Assembly (NCBI GenBank): GCA_029209985.1
Contig: JARGNZ010000006.1
Coordinates: forward strand, 101,491 to 140,108
DNA: 38,618 nt
From: Parvibaculaceae bacterium
GTDB lineage: Bacteria > Pseudomonadota > Alphaproteobacteria > Parvibaculales > Parvibaculaceae
Reading direction: 5' to 3'
Shown: piece after piece, positions 16,781-25,557 of the stretch
Layout of the letters: every line of letters starts with the position of its first letter
How positions within the stretch are numbered: the first letter of the stretch is position 1
Notes under the pieces: generated by a model
Databases searched by the model: none
What the model saw: only the letters and a program-made list of their open reading frames with translations
What the model was told of the DNA's origin: nothing
Position numbers and translations under genes: made by a program

Positions 16781-17359
16781 ATGATCCTAAAGAAATTACT
16801 CAGCCTCACAAAGCTTTTGACGCCCTCAAGCAATGAAACTGTCTATGCCGTCTATGGTAAGGCGGTTGCTCAAGCGCGTGAACCCGCCTTCTATCTGGAT
16901 GTGCCTGTGCCGGACACTGTGGATGGGCGATTTGAATTGATTATTCTGCATGTCTTCTTGCTGATTGACCGTTTGCGCGGGCAGGGAGAGGCGGCAACAG
17001 AGCTGTGCCAACGGCTGTTTGATACGTTGTTCGATGATATGGACCGCTCTCTACGGGAAATGGGTGTGGGTGATTTGTCCGTCGGCAAAAAAATCAACAC
17101 CATGGCGGAAGCGTTTTATGGCCGGGCTGGGGCCTATCAGGATGCGTTGGACGCGCAAGATCGCGCTGAGCTGATGGAGGCGTTGAGCCGTAATATATTC
17201 CCGGATGTGCCTGTCGAAGAGATTCCGCAAAACGGGGTGGCGATGCTGGCTGATTATTTGATCGCGAATCGCCGTGAGTTGGCCAATCAATCGGTGGAGG
17301 ACATCATTGTTGGCGATATGACATTTGTGTCCTTAGCGCCCGTGACAGAGAGTAAGTAA
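16781..17359 (+). CDS. ubiquinol-cytochrome c chaperone family protein (CBP3-like)
   Basis: A 192-residue protein with the Ubiq_cyt_C_chap pattern: YGKAVAQAREPAFYLDVPVP near residues 24-45, the helical block DGRFELIILHVFLLIDRL, DTLFDDMDRSLREMGVGDLS, and KINTMAEAFYGRAGAY. The family is related to mitochondrial CBP3, which assists cytochrome b and bc1 complex assembly. No signal peptide is visible, so it acts from the cytoplasm. One base separates its stop from the next start (17361), so translation is coupled to the DUF177 gene. Function is family-level knowledge; nothing here shows a direct partner. Confidence 0.88.
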   Translation: MILKKLLSLTKLLTPSSNETVYAVYGKAVAQAREPAFYLDVPVPDTVDGRFELIILHVFLLIDRLRGQGEAATELCQRLFDTLFDDMDRSLREMGVGDLSVGKKINTMAEAFYGRAGAYQDALDAQDRAELMEALSRNIFPDVPVEEIPQNGVAMLADYLIANRRELANQSVEDIIVGDMTFVSLAPVTESK

Positions 17360-17360
17360 G

Positions 17361-17960
17361 ATGGCGGATACTCCCCAAACTCCTTTAGAGCCTGCTTTTG
17401 ACGATGAGCCATTTTCGCGCATTGTTGAGCTTGATAATGTGCCGCCTACTGGGCGCAATATGGTTTTTGAGGCAGACGATTTGCAGAAAGCGGCCCTTGC
17501 GGAGCGGTTTAAGGTCGATGAAATTCATTTTCTGAAAGTCACTGCGTTGCTCAAGCCTTGGCGTAAAGCCGGTTTTAAGCTCACTGCGCAATTTGAGGCA
17601 GAAGTGACGCAAACCTGTGTTGTGACCTTGGAGCCTTTTACAGCACCCTTAAAGGGGTCTTTCTCAGAAACGTTTCTGCCAGAGGCCGCTTTAGAGAAAA
17701 CTGGGGTGGAAATTGAGCTGGATGCGGAGGGCATTGACCCGCCGGAAGGATTCGGGCCTGAGCGAAAATTGGATGTTGGGCGCTATGCGGCTGAGTATTT
17801 TGGGCTAAAACTGGACCCTTATCCACACGCCCCGGGTGTGGAATTTACAGACGTTATTGAAGATAGTGATGAAAAGACCGCAGAAAAGGGCGAGGGTGAC
17901 GTTGGGTCACGGCCAAACCCGTTTGCTGTCTTGAAAAAATTGCAATCCAACGACGATTGA
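17361..17960 (+). CDS. DUF177 / YceD family protein
   Basis: A 199-residue DUF177 protein. The first conserved core is TAQFEAEVTQTCVVTLEPF (about residues 73-92), with the single conserved cysteine; the second is DVGRYAAEYFGLKLDPYPHA with a following GVEF. The family is linked to 23S rRNA accumulation in bacteria and plants, and in many bacteria sits beside rpmF-plsX-fabH. Here it lies upstream of plsX-fabH, without rpmF, as is usual in Alphaproteobacteria. No membrane or export signal is seen. A 219-base gap separates it from plsX. Confidence 0.88.
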   Translation: MADTPQTPLEPAFDDEPFSRIVELDNVPPTGRNMVFEADDLQKAALAERFKVDEIHFLKVTALLKPWRKAGFKLTAQFEAEVTQTCVVTLEPFTAPLKGSFSETFLPEAALEKTGVEIELDAEGIDPPEGFGPERKLDVGRYAAEYFGLKLDPYPHAPGVEFTDVIEDSDEKTAEKGEGDVGSRPNPFAVLKKLQSNDD

Positions 17961-17986
17961 AACACTCCGCAAATTAGATAAAGCGG

Positions 17987-18014
17987 TTGAACCTCTGCCT
18001 TAAACGGGTATTTT
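17987..18014 (+). promoter_or_regulatory. possible sigma-70-type promoter for plsX
   Basis: TTGAAC at 17987-17992 is followed after 16 bases by TATTTT at 18009-18014, in the 219-base gap before plsX. The match is moderate and untested. Downstream, around 18119-18154, are two small stems (CCCTT/AAGGG and CCCC/GGGG) in what would be the 5' leader. Confidence 0.3.
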
Positions 18015-18179
18015 TCGCCTGCGCAGGGGACGGCTGCCCTGATATGGTCCCATTTGAACCGTATTTAGCGATTCTGCTCCCTTGTAGGAACAGAAGAATA
18101 CTGACGTGGGTAGTGAGACCCTTGGTTAAAAGGGCACCCCGAAATGGGGACTGTCTCGAATACGTAGATCGGAGAGCAA

Positions 18180-19256
18180 GTGGCGCGTGAATTGATTGTA
18201 GCTTTGGATGGTATGGGCGGCGACTTTGGACCCGAGGTGGTTGTTGCTGGCGCTGAGATAGCGCATGTCCGTCATCCTGAAGTTCGCTTTAAGATTTTCG
18301 GTGATGAAACCAAAATTAAAGCTGAGCTAGCCAAAAATCCACGGGTGGCAGGCGCTTGCGAAGTTGTGCACTCAGAGGTTTCCATCAGCATGGATGATAA
18401 ACCCAGCCAAGCTCTGCGGCGGGGTCGTAAGACCAGCAGCATGTGGATGGCTATTGAGGCGGTAAAAGAGGGCACAGCCCAAGTCGCTGTTTCTGCAGGA
18501 AACACCGGGGCCTTGATGGCCATGGCGACGCTTTGCCTGCGCACCATGCCAGCTATTCAGCGCCCTGCAATTGCCGCGCTTTGGCCCACCATGCGCGGTG
18601 AAAGCGTTGTGTTGGATATGGGGGCAACGATTGGCCCCGATGAAGAGCAGTTGGTGCAATTTGCTGTTATGGGCGAAGCCTATGCACGGGTACTTTACGG
18701 CATGGATAAACCAACAGTTGGGTTGCTCAACATTGGTGAAGAAGAAGTTAAAGGCACAGAGATTGTTAAAAATGCAGCGCAGATTTTGCGCTCCAATGCG
18801 ACTGAGCTCAACTTTTACGGATTTGTTGAAGGCGACGATATTGGTAAAGGCACCGTTGATGTTGTGGTGACGGACGGCTTTACGGGCAATGTGGCCTTGA
18901 AGACGGCTGAGGGAACGGCGCGGCAGATTGCGGAATATTTGCGGGCGGCCATTCAACGGTCTTTCTTTTCCAAAATTGGATATTTCTTCGCGCAAAGTGC
19001 GTTCCGTACTCTCCGCGACAAATTAGATCCTCGCTCGGCAAATGGTGGATTGTTCTTGGGGCTAAATGGTTTGGTTGTGAAAAGCCATGGGGGCACCGAT
19101 GCGGTTGGTTTTGCCTCGGCTATTGATGTTGCGGTCGATGTGGCGGCGGCTGATTTGGTCCGCAAAATTGGCACAGAGATGGAAGCATTCTCCAAGCGGG
19201 TAGATGAAAAAAGCGTTGAAAGTGAAAGCGCTGAAACTGAGGCGACTGTATCGTGA
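18180..19256 (+). CDS. plsX: phosphate acyltransferase PlsX
   Basis: A complete 358-residue PlsX, which converts acyl-ACP to acyl-phosphate for phospholipid synthesis. The N terminus [18 protein letters not shown] and the blocks [41 protein letters not shown] and [19 protein letters not shown] are all family signatures. The GTG start at 18180 follows GGAG with five bases of spacing. The C terminus (about residues 335-358) is a variable acidic tail. Its stop overlaps the fabH start by four bases, so the two are translationally coupled. Confidence 0.97.
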   Translation: MARELIVALDGMGGDFGPEVVVAGAEIAHVRHPEVRFKIFGDETKIKAELAKNPRVAGACEVVHSEVSISMDDKPSQALRRGRKTSSMWMAIEAVKEGTAQVAVSAGNTGALMAMATLCLRTMPAIQRPAIAALWPTMRGESVVLDMGATIGPDEEQLVQFAVMGEAYARVLYGMDKPTVGLLNIGEEEVKGTEIVKNAAQILRSNATELNFYGFVEGDDIGKGTVDVVVTDGFTGNVALKTAEGTARQIAEYLRAAIQRSFFSKIGYFFAQSAFRTLRDKLDPRSANGGLFLGLNGLVVKSHGGTDAVGFASAIDVAVDVAAADLVRKIGTEMEAFSKRVDEKSVESESAETEATVS

Positions 19257-20230
19257 CTTGTATAAGATCTGTTGTAGCTGGCTGTGGTTCTTACCTGCCA
19301 GAACGTGTTGTGACGAATGATGACCTGTCTAAGTTTGTTGATACAACGGATGATTGGATTGTTGAGCGGTCGGGCATTCACCAGCGCCATTTAGCTGCAG
19401 ATGGTGAGCTGACCTCTGATCTGGGATTGGCGGCGGCTCAAGCAGCCTTGAAAAATGCCGGCATGACGGCAGATGACATTGATCTGATTGTGGTAGCCAC
19501 CACGACGCCAGATGATACGTTCCCTGCAACCGCCACTAAAATTCAAATGCGGTTGGGTATGCACCACGGGGCTGCTTTTGATATTCAAGCGGTTTGCTCT
19601 GGCTTTGTCTATGCGATGAGTGTTGCAGATAATTTTGTTAAAACCGGTCAAAGTAAAGGTGCCTTGGTTATTGGGGCGGAAACCTTTTCTCGGTTGTTGG
19701 ACTGGGAAGACCGGACGACGTGCGTTCTTTTTGGTGACGGGGCAGGTGCTGTAATCCTCAAGCCTGAAGAGGCTGCAGGAGAGCTGAGCGATCGCGGTAT
19801 GTTGACGGCGCATCTACACTCAGATGGGCGATACCGCGACAAGCTTTATGTTGATGGCGGGCCATCCTCTACGCAAACAGTTGGGCATGTGCGCATGATC
19901 GGGAAAGATGTTTTCCGTCATGCGGTTGTCAATATTGCTGATGTGATCAAAGAGGCTTTGGAAGCAACCGGGTACACCATCGATGATATTGATTGGTTTG
20001 TACCCCACCAAGCCAATCGCCGGATTTTGGAAGGGACAGCCAAACGAATTGGGCTGCCTCTCGAAAAAGTGGTGATGACAGTTGGCCAGCACGGCAACAC
20101 GTCTGCGGCTTCTGTGCCTTTGGCGTTGGACACCGCACTCAAAGATGGCCGCATCAAATCTGGCGACCTTGTCCTGCTGGAAGCGATGGGTGGCGGCTTT
20201 ACCTGGGCTTCTGCATTACTCCGTTGGTAG
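19253..20230 (+). CDS. fabH: beta-ketoacyl-ACP synthase III
   Basis: A complete 325-residue FabH, which condenses acetyl-CoA with malonyl-ACP to start fatty acid synthesis. The Cys-His-Asn triad is visible: C115 in [10 protein letters not shown], the histidine in [11 protein letters not shown] and the asparagine in [10 protein letters not shown]. The C terminus [18 protein letters not shown] is typical. The GTG start shares GTGA with the plsX stop. The gene order plsX-fabH-ihfA-merR is a stable alphaproteobacterial unit. Confidence 0.97.
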   Translation: MTCIRSVVAGCGSYLPERVVTNDDLSKFVDTTDDWIVERSGIHQRHLAADGELTSDLGLAAAQAALKNAGMTADDIDLIVVATTTPDDTFPATATKIQMRLGMHHGAAFDIQAVCSGFVYAMSVADNFVKTGQSKGALVIGAETFSRLLDWEDRTTCVLFGDGAGAVILKPEEAAGELSDRGMLTAHLHSDGRYRDKLYVDGGPSSTQTVGHVRMIGKDVFRHAVVNIADVIKEALEATGYTIDDIDWFVPHQANRRILEGTAKRIGLPLEKVVMTVGQHGNTSAASVPLALDTALKDGRIKSGDLVLLEAMGGGFTWASALLRW

Positions 20231-20349
20231 GAGTTGGCGGGGGTAAATAGCATTTTCTGAAATTTTTGTTTAAAGACAATGCGTTATCCCCTTGAAATCG
20301 ATAGGCTTTTGATGCTGAAATGGCTCAAATCCAATTGGGAGATTTGGCT

Positions 20350-20703
20350 ATGGGGCGAACGGTTACTCGGGCGCAGTTAAGTGAAGCGGTTTATCAAGAG
20401 GTGGGGTTGTCTCGCAATGAGTCAGCCGACCTTGTAGAAGCAGTGCTCAAAGAAATTTCTGATGATTTGATCGTGGGAAATACTGTGAAGCTTTCCTCGT
20501 TTGGTTCTTTTTCCGTTAGGGAAAAAGGCGGGCGCATGGGACGCAATCCCAAGACAGGGGAAGAAGTGCCCATTAAACCGCGTCGGGTTTTGGTGTTTCG
20601 TCCCAGTCATGTGCTTAAAGAGCAAATCAATGTATCTTTGTCAGACCTGAAAGCCGCCGGCAGTTTGCCAGATGGCGTTGTGCTGGATACTGACGAAAGC
20701 TAA
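20350..20703 (+). CDS. ihfA: integration host factor alpha subunit
   Basis: A 117-residue HU/IHF-family DNA-bending protein. The N-terminal [21 protein letters not shown] and the beta-arm region ([21 protein letters not shown]) with its proline match IhfA. It pairs with IhfB to bend DNA at specific sites. ATG 20350 is preferred because GGGAG (20337-20341) is well spaced; an in-frame ATG at 20320 would add ten residues but has no ribosome site. Its place after fabH and before a MerR gene is conserved in this class. Confidence 0.93.
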   Translation: MGRTVTRAQLSEAVYQEVGLSRNESADLVEAVLKEISDDLIVGNTVKLSSFGSFSVREKGGRMGRNPKTGEEVPIKPRRVLVFRPSHVLKEQINVSLSDLKAAGSLPDGVVLDTDES

Positions 20704-20765
20704 TTTTCAAATTGTGGCGTGCCTCCCACTTTGGGAGCGACGTTTGATGCGGGAGATCGACCTTC

Positions 20766-21263
20766 GTGGCAGAGAAATCGCCTGAAGCTTTTCGAACTAT
20801 TAGTGAAGTCGCTTCCGATTTGGATGTGCCCCAACATGTGCTGCGTTTTTGGGAGAGTAAGTTTTCTCAAATCAAGCCCCTAAAGCGGGGGGGTGGTCGG
20901 CGTTACTATCGCCCGGAAGATGTTGAGTTGTTACGTGGTGTGCGTACGCTGTTGTATCACGACGGCTATACGATCAAGGGCGTGCAAAAAGTTTTTCGGG
21001 AACAAGGGGCGCGTTTTATTGTTGAGACCGGGCGCGCTGGTGAAGGGGATACCGTGGCGGGTTTGGCGCGTGGTGTGGTTCACGGCGAGGCGCCGCTGGG
21101 GCAAAATACGCGTGAAGATGGAGAGGTTCCGTCTCCTCAATTTGGGCAGGCAGCTTTGCCCGAACAAGACCTCAGTGCTCTTTTGTCTCTTGCAAGCCGC
21201 CTTGAGGCCTTTCAGCGTGAGCTTGTTGCCTCACGCTTTACCGAAGACGAGACAGAGGAATAG
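20766..21263 (+). CDS. MerR-family transcriptional regulator
   Basis: A 165-residue protein with a MerR winged helix-turn-helix at residues 10-80: [41 protein letters not shown] and [22 protein letters not shown]. The rest is a low-conservation linker and a short C-terminal helix ([20 protein letters not shown]) without metal-binding cysteines, so it is not a classical metal sensor. The start is GTG 20766 after GGGAG. This ihfA-adjacent MerR is a regular alphaproteobacterial neighbour; its ligand and targets are unknown to me. Confidence 0.9.
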   Translation: MAEKSPEAFRTISEVASDLDVPQHVLRFWESKFSQIKPLKRGGGRRYYRPEDVELLRGVRTLLYHDGYTIKGVQKVFREQGARFIVETGRAGEGDTVAGLARGVVHGEAPLGQNTREDGEVPSPQFGQAALPEQDLSALLSLASRLEAFQRELVASRFTEDETEE

Positions 21264-21303
21264 CGGTTCTTTTAGTTTTTCTACAATTACGTCACTCGAC
21301 TCA

Positions 21304-21332
21304 TTGCGCATTTGTGAGCGCATGATTATAGT
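21304..21332 (+). promoter_or_regulatory. promoter of tRNA-Pro
   Basis: TTGCGC at 21304-21309, a 17-base spacer, then TATAGT at 21327-21332. This fits a housekeeping sigma factor and places the transcription start near 21339, about 37 bases before the mature tRNA. Confidence 0.55.
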
Positions 21333-21375
21333 CCGCCAATCGGTGAGATGGGCCTATCTAAGGCCCCTCAAGTGG

Positions 21376-21452
21376 CGGAGCGTAGCGCAGCCCGGTAGCG
21401 CACTTGTCTGGGGGACAAGGGGTCGTCGGTTCAAATCCGGCCGCTCCGACCA
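21376..21452 (+). tRNA. tRNA-Pro (anticodon GGG)
   Basis: A 77-base tRNA that folds by eye. The acceptor arms are CGGAGCG and CGCTCCG, with discriminator A and an encoded CCA end at 21450-21452. The D-arm AGCGCAGCCCGGTAGCGC is normal. The anticodon stem CTTGT/ACAAG encloses the seven-base loop CTGGGGG, whose middle triplet is GGG. The T-arm has the GGTTCAAATCC pattern. It reads CCC and CCU proline codons. Its location after ihfA-merR is common in Alphaproteobacteria. Confidence 0.96.
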
Positions 21453-21478
21453 TTATCAAACTTCTAGCTATCAAGCTT

Positions 21479-21982
21479 TTAGCTGTGCAGGTATAGAGCC
21501 TGCAACAGAAGGCCAGCTCCGAACATTCCCAACCCGAAGACAGTATGACCGACAATGCTTTTGAAACGGGCAATGTTAGGTTTGGGAGTACGGCTCGCGG
21601 CAACTCCCAGACCCATGCCTGGCATCATCACAAAATAGGGCAGTACAAGAAGGGCAAGGGACACGATCAAAGGCGCCTCAAGACTAGGGGCGTGCACCCA
21701 CTCAATTCCCCAAAGGGCGATGAGCAGCAGACCATATCCGATGCCAATTGCATAATGGACAAGCCAGCCAAGCAGCAGTTCCCCTTTTACGGGCATTGCT
21801 CCAGCAGGGTTTGTTTGTATGAATTGACCCTGCCTCATCTTACCTACCCAGCGTCCAACCATTGCCCAATTAGTGGCAGGGACCTTGAAAACGCGCTGTA
21901 ACATGAATGCCCAAAGGTCAAGAATGACGGTGCCGCCAATGCCGATCAGTCCGGCAATGATGAGAATAGAGAGAATGCTCAT
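21479..21982 (-). CDS. DUF2938 family membrane protein
   Basis: A 167-residue hydrophobic protein with about four transmembrane segments: near the N terminus (ILSILIIAGLIGIGGTVILD), around HYAIGIGYGLLLIALWG, around LIVSLALLVLPYFVMMPGMG, and at the C terminus (GHTVFGLGMFGAGLLLQALY). NPAGAMPVKGELLLGWLVHY and FVMMPGMGLGVAASRTPKPN are the recognisable DUF2938 blocks. ATG 21982 follows GGGGAA; the frame is open to 22006. It lies downstream of the RimB-RimK gene on the same strand, separated by a perfect 16-bp inverted repeat. Function unknown. Confidence 0.8.
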   Translation of the reverse strand: MSILSILIIAGLIGIGGTVILDLWAFMLQRVFKVPATNWAMVGRWVGKMRQGQFIQTNPAGAMPVKGELLLGWLVHYAIGIGYGLLLIALWGIEWVHAPSLEAPLIVSLALLVLPYFVMMPGMGLGVAASRTPKPNIARFKSIVGHTVFGLGMFGAGLLLQALYLHS

Positions 21983-22083
21983 AGTTTCCCCAATATGCGT
22001 CTGCATGAAAGTTCTTTCGAGCGCTTTTATCCCCCAATGAGTACGTCAATTGGGGGAGGGGCGTTTGATAGATACTTTGGAAC

Positions 22084-22121
22084 AAGCGAACGTATTTAGA
22101 GGCTCCTAAATACGTTCGCTT
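22084..22121. repeat. 16-bp perfect inverted repeat between the rimK fusion and DUF2938 genes
   Basis: AAGCGAACGTATTTAG (22084-22099) is mirrored exactly by CTAAATACGTTCGCTT (22106-22121) around the six-base loop AGGCTC. It lies 50 bases past the rimK stop on the minus strand and about 100 bases before the DUF2938 start. No U-run follows on either strand, so it may be a stable 3' end or processing structure, or a protein-binding palindrome, rather than a textbook terminator. Confidence 0.85.
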
Positions 22122-22170
22122 CTGTGACCGATATATGGGGTAGGCCAAGCCGCTTACCAGAGGCTTTGGC

Positions 22171-23535
22171 TTAATTAGGTCTCAGGTTTTTCTCGATGCT
22201 TTCGATCATCATGCTTGCAACGTCTTTGCTGGTGATGTTCTCAATGCCCTCAAGGCCCGGTGAAGAATTGATTTCCAGCACCTTTGGACCGTCTTTAGAG
22301 CGAATGATATCGACGCCTGCTACTTTTAGGCCCATGGCCTTTGCCGCGTTAATGGCAATTTTGCGCTCTTGTGGCGTGATTTTGACTGTGCTGGCCACGC
22401 CGCCCAAATGTAGATTGGCGCGAAACTCTCCGGCAGCGGCTTCTCGTTGGATTGATCCAACCACTTTGCCGTCGATCACAAAACACCGAATGTCTTTACC
22501 TTGTGCTTCTTTGATAAACTCCTGCACAAGAATATTGGCTTGTAGGCTTTTAAAGGCATTGATTACACTTTCCGCAGCCTTGTTGGTTTCAGCAAGGACG
22601 ACACCTTTGCCCTGTGTGCCTTCAAGTAGCTTCACGACAAGCGGTGCCCCACCGACCATTTTGATAATCTCAGCAGTGTCTACAGGAGAGTTCGCAAAGC
22701 TGGTCGTTGGCATGGGAATGGCCTTGCTCGACAACATTTGTAATGAGCGCAATTTATCGCGGGATCGGGCAATAGAGACTGAATCGTTTAGGCAGAATGC
22801 GCCGATGGACTCAAACTGCCGTGTCACAGCGCACCCATAAAATGTCATGGAAGGTTTGATTCGTGGGATCACTGCATCCACGTTGAGCAACTCGCCGCCC
22901 CGGTAGTGAACTTCCGGGCTTGATGCGCTGATATTCATGTAGCACTGACGGATATTGATAAACCGCATTTCATGGCCACGCTCTTCGCCTGCTTCCATAA
23001 GTCGTTTATTTGAATAAAGTTCTGGATTGCTGGCAAGCAACATAATCTTCAGCCCATCTTTTCTGGGCTGCACAGTGTTGTAATGGGTTTCAACTTCGCG
23101 TTCATTACGGGTGCCAAGGCAAAAGGATGCTTCCGGGTCAATCAGGACACGCTCTTTCATCGCCTCTCGGCCAATGAGCATTCGGTAGCCCATTGTGTCG
23201 CGGTTCGTGAGGGTGACCTCAATATCCCAAGTTTCTTCTCCAAGGATAATCGGTGTTTTAATGACGTGGCGGGTTTCTTTTGCTCCGCTAGAGCTTTTGA
23301 CATTCCGACGATCTACCACCAAGCCACGGCAGCTCTGAATGATTTTGCGATTGTCTTGAATGGGATGAATGTCGAAGTGGACGTATTTCTTTCCGTCTTC
23401 TTCGAACGTGTGAATATTAAATGCATGCAAAGAGGATGTTTTTGCACCGGAATCAACACGTGCCTTAATCGCGGGAAGGCCGAGCTCAGGCAATCCACAC
23501 CATTCTTCTTTACCGATGACAATTTTCTCAGACAT
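22171..23535 (-). CDS. RimB-RimK fusion: retropepsin-like protease domain plus ATP-grasp alpha-L-glutamate ligase
   Basis: A 454-residue two-domain protein. Residues 1 to about 150 are the RimB / 'ATP-dependent zinc protease' family, an aspartic retropepsin-like fold with the signature [11 protein letters not shown] (D28) and the later block [11 protein letters not shown]. From about residue 165 comes a full RimK ATP-grasp ligase: [33 protein letters not shown] (nucleotide loop), [20 protein letters not shown], and the metal ligands in [14 protein letters not shown]. RimK adds glutamates to the C terminus of ribosomal protein S6 in other bacteria, and RimB modulates it. S6 is not in this window, so the substrate is inference. 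ATG 23535 is preferred over TTG/ATG codons six and four triplets upstream. Confidence 0.9.
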   Translation of the reverse strand: MSEKIVIGKEEWCGLPELGLPAIKARVDSGAKTSSLHAFNIHTFEEDGKKYVHFDIHPIQDNRKIIQSCRGLVVDRRNVKSSSGAKETRHVIKTPIILGEETWDIEVTLTNRDTMGYRMLIGREAMKERVLIDPEASFCLGTRNEREVETHYNTVQPRKDGLKIMLLASNPELYSNKRLMEAGEERGHEMRFINIRQCYMNISASSPEVHYRGGELLNVDAVIPRIKPSMTFYGCAVTRQFESIGAFCLNDSVSIARSRDKLRSLQMLSSKAIPMPTTSFANSPVDTAEIIKMVGGAPLVVKLLEGTQGKGVVLAETNKAAESVINAFKSLQANILVQEFIKEAQGKDIRCFVIDGKVVGSIQREAAAGEFRANLHLGGVASTVKITPQERKIAINAAKAMGLKVAGVDIIRSKDGPKVLEINSSPGLEGIENITSKDVASMMIESIEKNLRPN

Positions 23536-23889
23536 ATTTGCTCGCATTTTCAATTTGACTACGGAGGGTCATCCACTGGGACATGATACCATCCTTATCA
23601 TAGCCCCGTAATGTTACAAGGATTGATGGGGGGCAGAGCGCTAAGGAAGCCAATGTTTTGGCATGGCTTTCACTGTCTTGACTGTTGACAGAGATGAGGC
23701 ACTCTCACCCTGAAATGGGACATGCTGCGTGGGTTTGGTTGGCAAGAGAGGCTGGGCTGTTCCTTCGTCATCAGTTTAAATGACTTGCCGCTTTCTGGGT
23801 AAATCCGTGGACATATGGGGGCAATTGGGGCACTCTGCGCTCAGAATTTGAGTCTATAGGTAGATGAGAAAGTTTCGAGAGGACATAAC
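23536..23889. other. intergenic region before the 26-aa membrane peptide
   Basis: About 350 bases between the divergent rimK fusion and the small peptide gene. No ORF with a good ribosome site, no tRNA-like fold and no long repeat is visible. Promoters for both flanking genes must lie here; TCTATAGG near 23850-23860 could be a -10 element for the peptide gene, but no convincing -35 box accompanies it. Confidence 0.4.
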
Positions 23890-23970
23890 ATGGACGCGAT
23901 TTACGCAGTTTCAATCTTTCTGGGCGTGATTATTGCGCTAAACATCATGTCTTATGGTCGTGCTGACTAA
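23890..23970 (+). CDS. 26-residue single-span membrane peptide
   Basis: ATG 23890 opens a 26-codon frame ending in TAA at 23968-23970. The ribosome site GAGAGGA is perfectly spaced (six bases), and a strong intrinsic terminator follows 22 bases after the stop, so it looks like a complete monocistronic gene. The peptide is MDAIYAVSIFLGVIIALNIM followed by SYGRAD: one hydrophobic span (about residues 4-20) flanked by a short acidic N terminus and a polar C-terminal tail. This resembles small accessory subunits of membrane complexes, such as the oxidase subunit CydX, in size and shape only. Nearby genes concern heme A synthesis, so a respiratory partner is a guess. I do not recognise the family. 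Confidence 0.7.
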   Translation: MDAIYAVSIFLGVIIALNIMSYGRAD

Positions 23971-23992
23971 GCTTGAGACATGCAGACGATAT

Positions 23993-24019
23993 AAAGGCGG
24001 ATCATTGATCCGCCTTTTT
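23993..24019 (+). terminator. bidirectional intrinsic terminator after the 26-aa peptide
   Basis: AAAGGCGGATC (23993-24003) pairs with GATCCGCCTTT (24007-24017) around an ATT loop, followed by T-rich sequence. The leading A-run lets it also serve the convergent DUF2842 gene. Confidence 0.9.
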
Positions 24020-24042
24020 GTTTTTGGGTCTGTGAACTTACC

Positions 24043-24276
24043 TTACTCAGCGTCTGGTGCTTGCATCCAATTGAGGAGGTATTTTACGGGAATAACCCAT
24101 GCAAGCCCGGCGAGGATGTAACAGGCGAGTTGGAGCCAGAAGGAAATTGGCGGAATAAGGCTTAACAGTGCTGCAGCGATGAGCGTGTAAATGGTCATCC
24201 AAACAATCAGAACAATCATACCGATGAGTTTGCGCAACCGCATGGGCAGGCGTTTTTTGGTAGATGTGTCTGGCAT
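24043..24276 (-). CDS. DUF2842 domain protein
   Basis: A 77-residue membrane protein with a basic N terminus (STKKRLPMRLRKLIG) and two hydrophobic spans, IVLIVWMTIYTLIAAALL and WLQLACYILAGLAWVIPV, closing with KYLLNWM. This is the short alphaproteobacterial DUF2842 family. It is divergent from the heme A synthase gene, an arrangement that recurs in this class and suggests a link to oxidase assembly, though no function is established. Confidence 0.82.
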   Translation of the reverse strand: MPDTSTKKRLPMRLRKLIGMIVLIVWMTIYTLIAAALLSLIPPISFWLQLACYILAGLAWVIPVKYLLNWMQAPDAE

Positions 24277-24466
24277 TTTAGTCCTATCCGGTTTTCGGTT
24301 TGGGGTGGGCTTCGGGCTGCTGAGGCTTTATAGCGCAGCTTTTGGCGCGTGTAGGAATTGTCTCACCCTCAAAAGAGGTTTACTTATCTCAAGGTGAGTA
24401 GGGGAGATCAAGTGGCTCCCTTCTGTTTTACCGATTTTCCTGTAATTGCGACAATTTGGATATTCG

Positions 24467-25543
24467 ATGACTGATGTGACTGAGCAAAGTTTGATGAGCG
24501 ACCAGGCGGGGGGCAGTTCTGTGGCGCAAAAACCTATTGCTATTTGGTTGTTTTGCATCTGTGCGCTGGTGATGTTGATGGTCGTTGTCGGCGGTGCGAC
24601 GCGGCTCACGGATTCTGGTTTGTCGATCACAGAGTGGAAACCTGTGACCGGTGCCTTGCCGCCTTTGAGTGATGCGGCATGGCAAGAGGAACTTGCGAAA
24701 TACCAACAGACCCCCGAATACGAGCGGGTAAATCACGGCATGAGCCTGAGTGAGTTTAAGGCGATTTACTGGTGGGAGTGGGGGCATCGGTTGTTGGGCC
24801 GATTGATTGGCATTGCCTTTTTTGTACCTTTTATGTGGTTTTGGCTGCGCGGCAAAATTGCCCGACCCTTGATGCCGCATCTGCTGGGTCTGTTTGTTCT
24901 GGGCGGGCTACAGGGCTTTATGGGCTGGTATATGGTGATGAGCGGATTGGTGGACCGGGTTGATGTCTCCCAATATCGGTTGACGGCTCATTTAGGGCTG
25001 GCGATTGCGATTTTCTCCTACAGTTTTTGGCTTGCTCTTGGTTTGGTGTTTCCTCATGAGGGAAAAACCGGACGCAGTGGTGTTGGGTTTAAGCTTGCCG
25101 CCTTGGTGGCTGGCCTGAGCTTTTTCCAAATATTGTTGGGTGGCTTTGTCGCGGGCCTTCATGCAGGACGAATTTATACGACGTGGCCATTGATGGACGG
25201 GGCGTTTATTCCTGACTCACTTTTCTTTATGGAACCGTGGTGGCTTAACCTGTTTGAAAGTCGGCTCACGGTGCAATTTAATCACCGGATGGGCGCATAT
25301 CTCTTGTTGATTGCGGCCTTGGTGCAAGTTGGATGGGTGTTGCGATCGCACCGAAATATTAAGGCGCTGCGGATCACGTCCCTTCATGTCGCTGGTTTTG
25401 TTGTGCTGCAAGCGGGCTTAGGTATTTGGACCCTGCTCATGGCGGTGCCGATTGGTCTGGGTTTGATGCACCAATGTGGGGCGTTGTTAGTGTTAAGTGC
25501 TGCGATTGTTCATCTGCATCAGTGTTATAAGCGCGGACTTTAG
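24467..25543 (+). CDS. ctaA: heme A synthase (COX15/CtaA family)
   Basis: A 358-residue membrane enzyme with about eight spans that oxidises the methyl group of heme O to a formyl group, giving heme A for aa3 cytochrome oxidase. Family motifs are VVVGGATRLTDSGLSITEWK near the N terminus, YWWEWGHRLLGR (heme-ligand histidine), LTAHLGLAIAIFSY, QFNHRMGAYLLL and LMHQCGALLVLSAAIVHLHQ. ATG 24467 has GGA seven bases upstream; the frame extends to a TTG at 24446 without better support. No cytochrome oxidase subunit genes or ctaB are in this window. Confidence 0.95.
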   Translation: MTDVTEQSLMSDQAGGSSVAQKPIAIWLFCICALVMLMVVVGGATRLTDSGLSITEWKPVTGALPPLSDAAWQEELAKYQQTPEYERVNHGMSLSEFKAIYWWEWGHRLLGRLIGIAFFVPFMWFWLRGKIARPLMPHLLGLFVLGGLQGFMGWYMVMSGLVDRVDVSQYRLTAHLGLAIAIFSYSFWLALGLVFPHEGKTGRSGVGFKLAALVAGLSFFQILLGGFVAGLHAGRIYTTWPLMDGAFIPDSLFFMEPWWLNLFESRLTVQFNHRMGAYLLLIAALVQVGWVLRSHRNIKALRITSLHVAGFVVLQAGLGIWTLLMAVPIGLGLMHQCGALLVLSAAIVHLHQCYKRGL

Positions 25544-25557
25544 ACATATGATGGATC

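Noticed and set aside
17987-18190. 67-residue open frame in the plsX leader
   Set aside because: No ribosome site, no family character, arginine-rich composition typical of chance frames, and it runs into the plsX start in another frame.
18953-19390. 145-residue minus-strand frame opposite plsX/fabH
   Set aside because: Antisense shadow of two strongly conserved genes; composition follows the opposite-strand codons.
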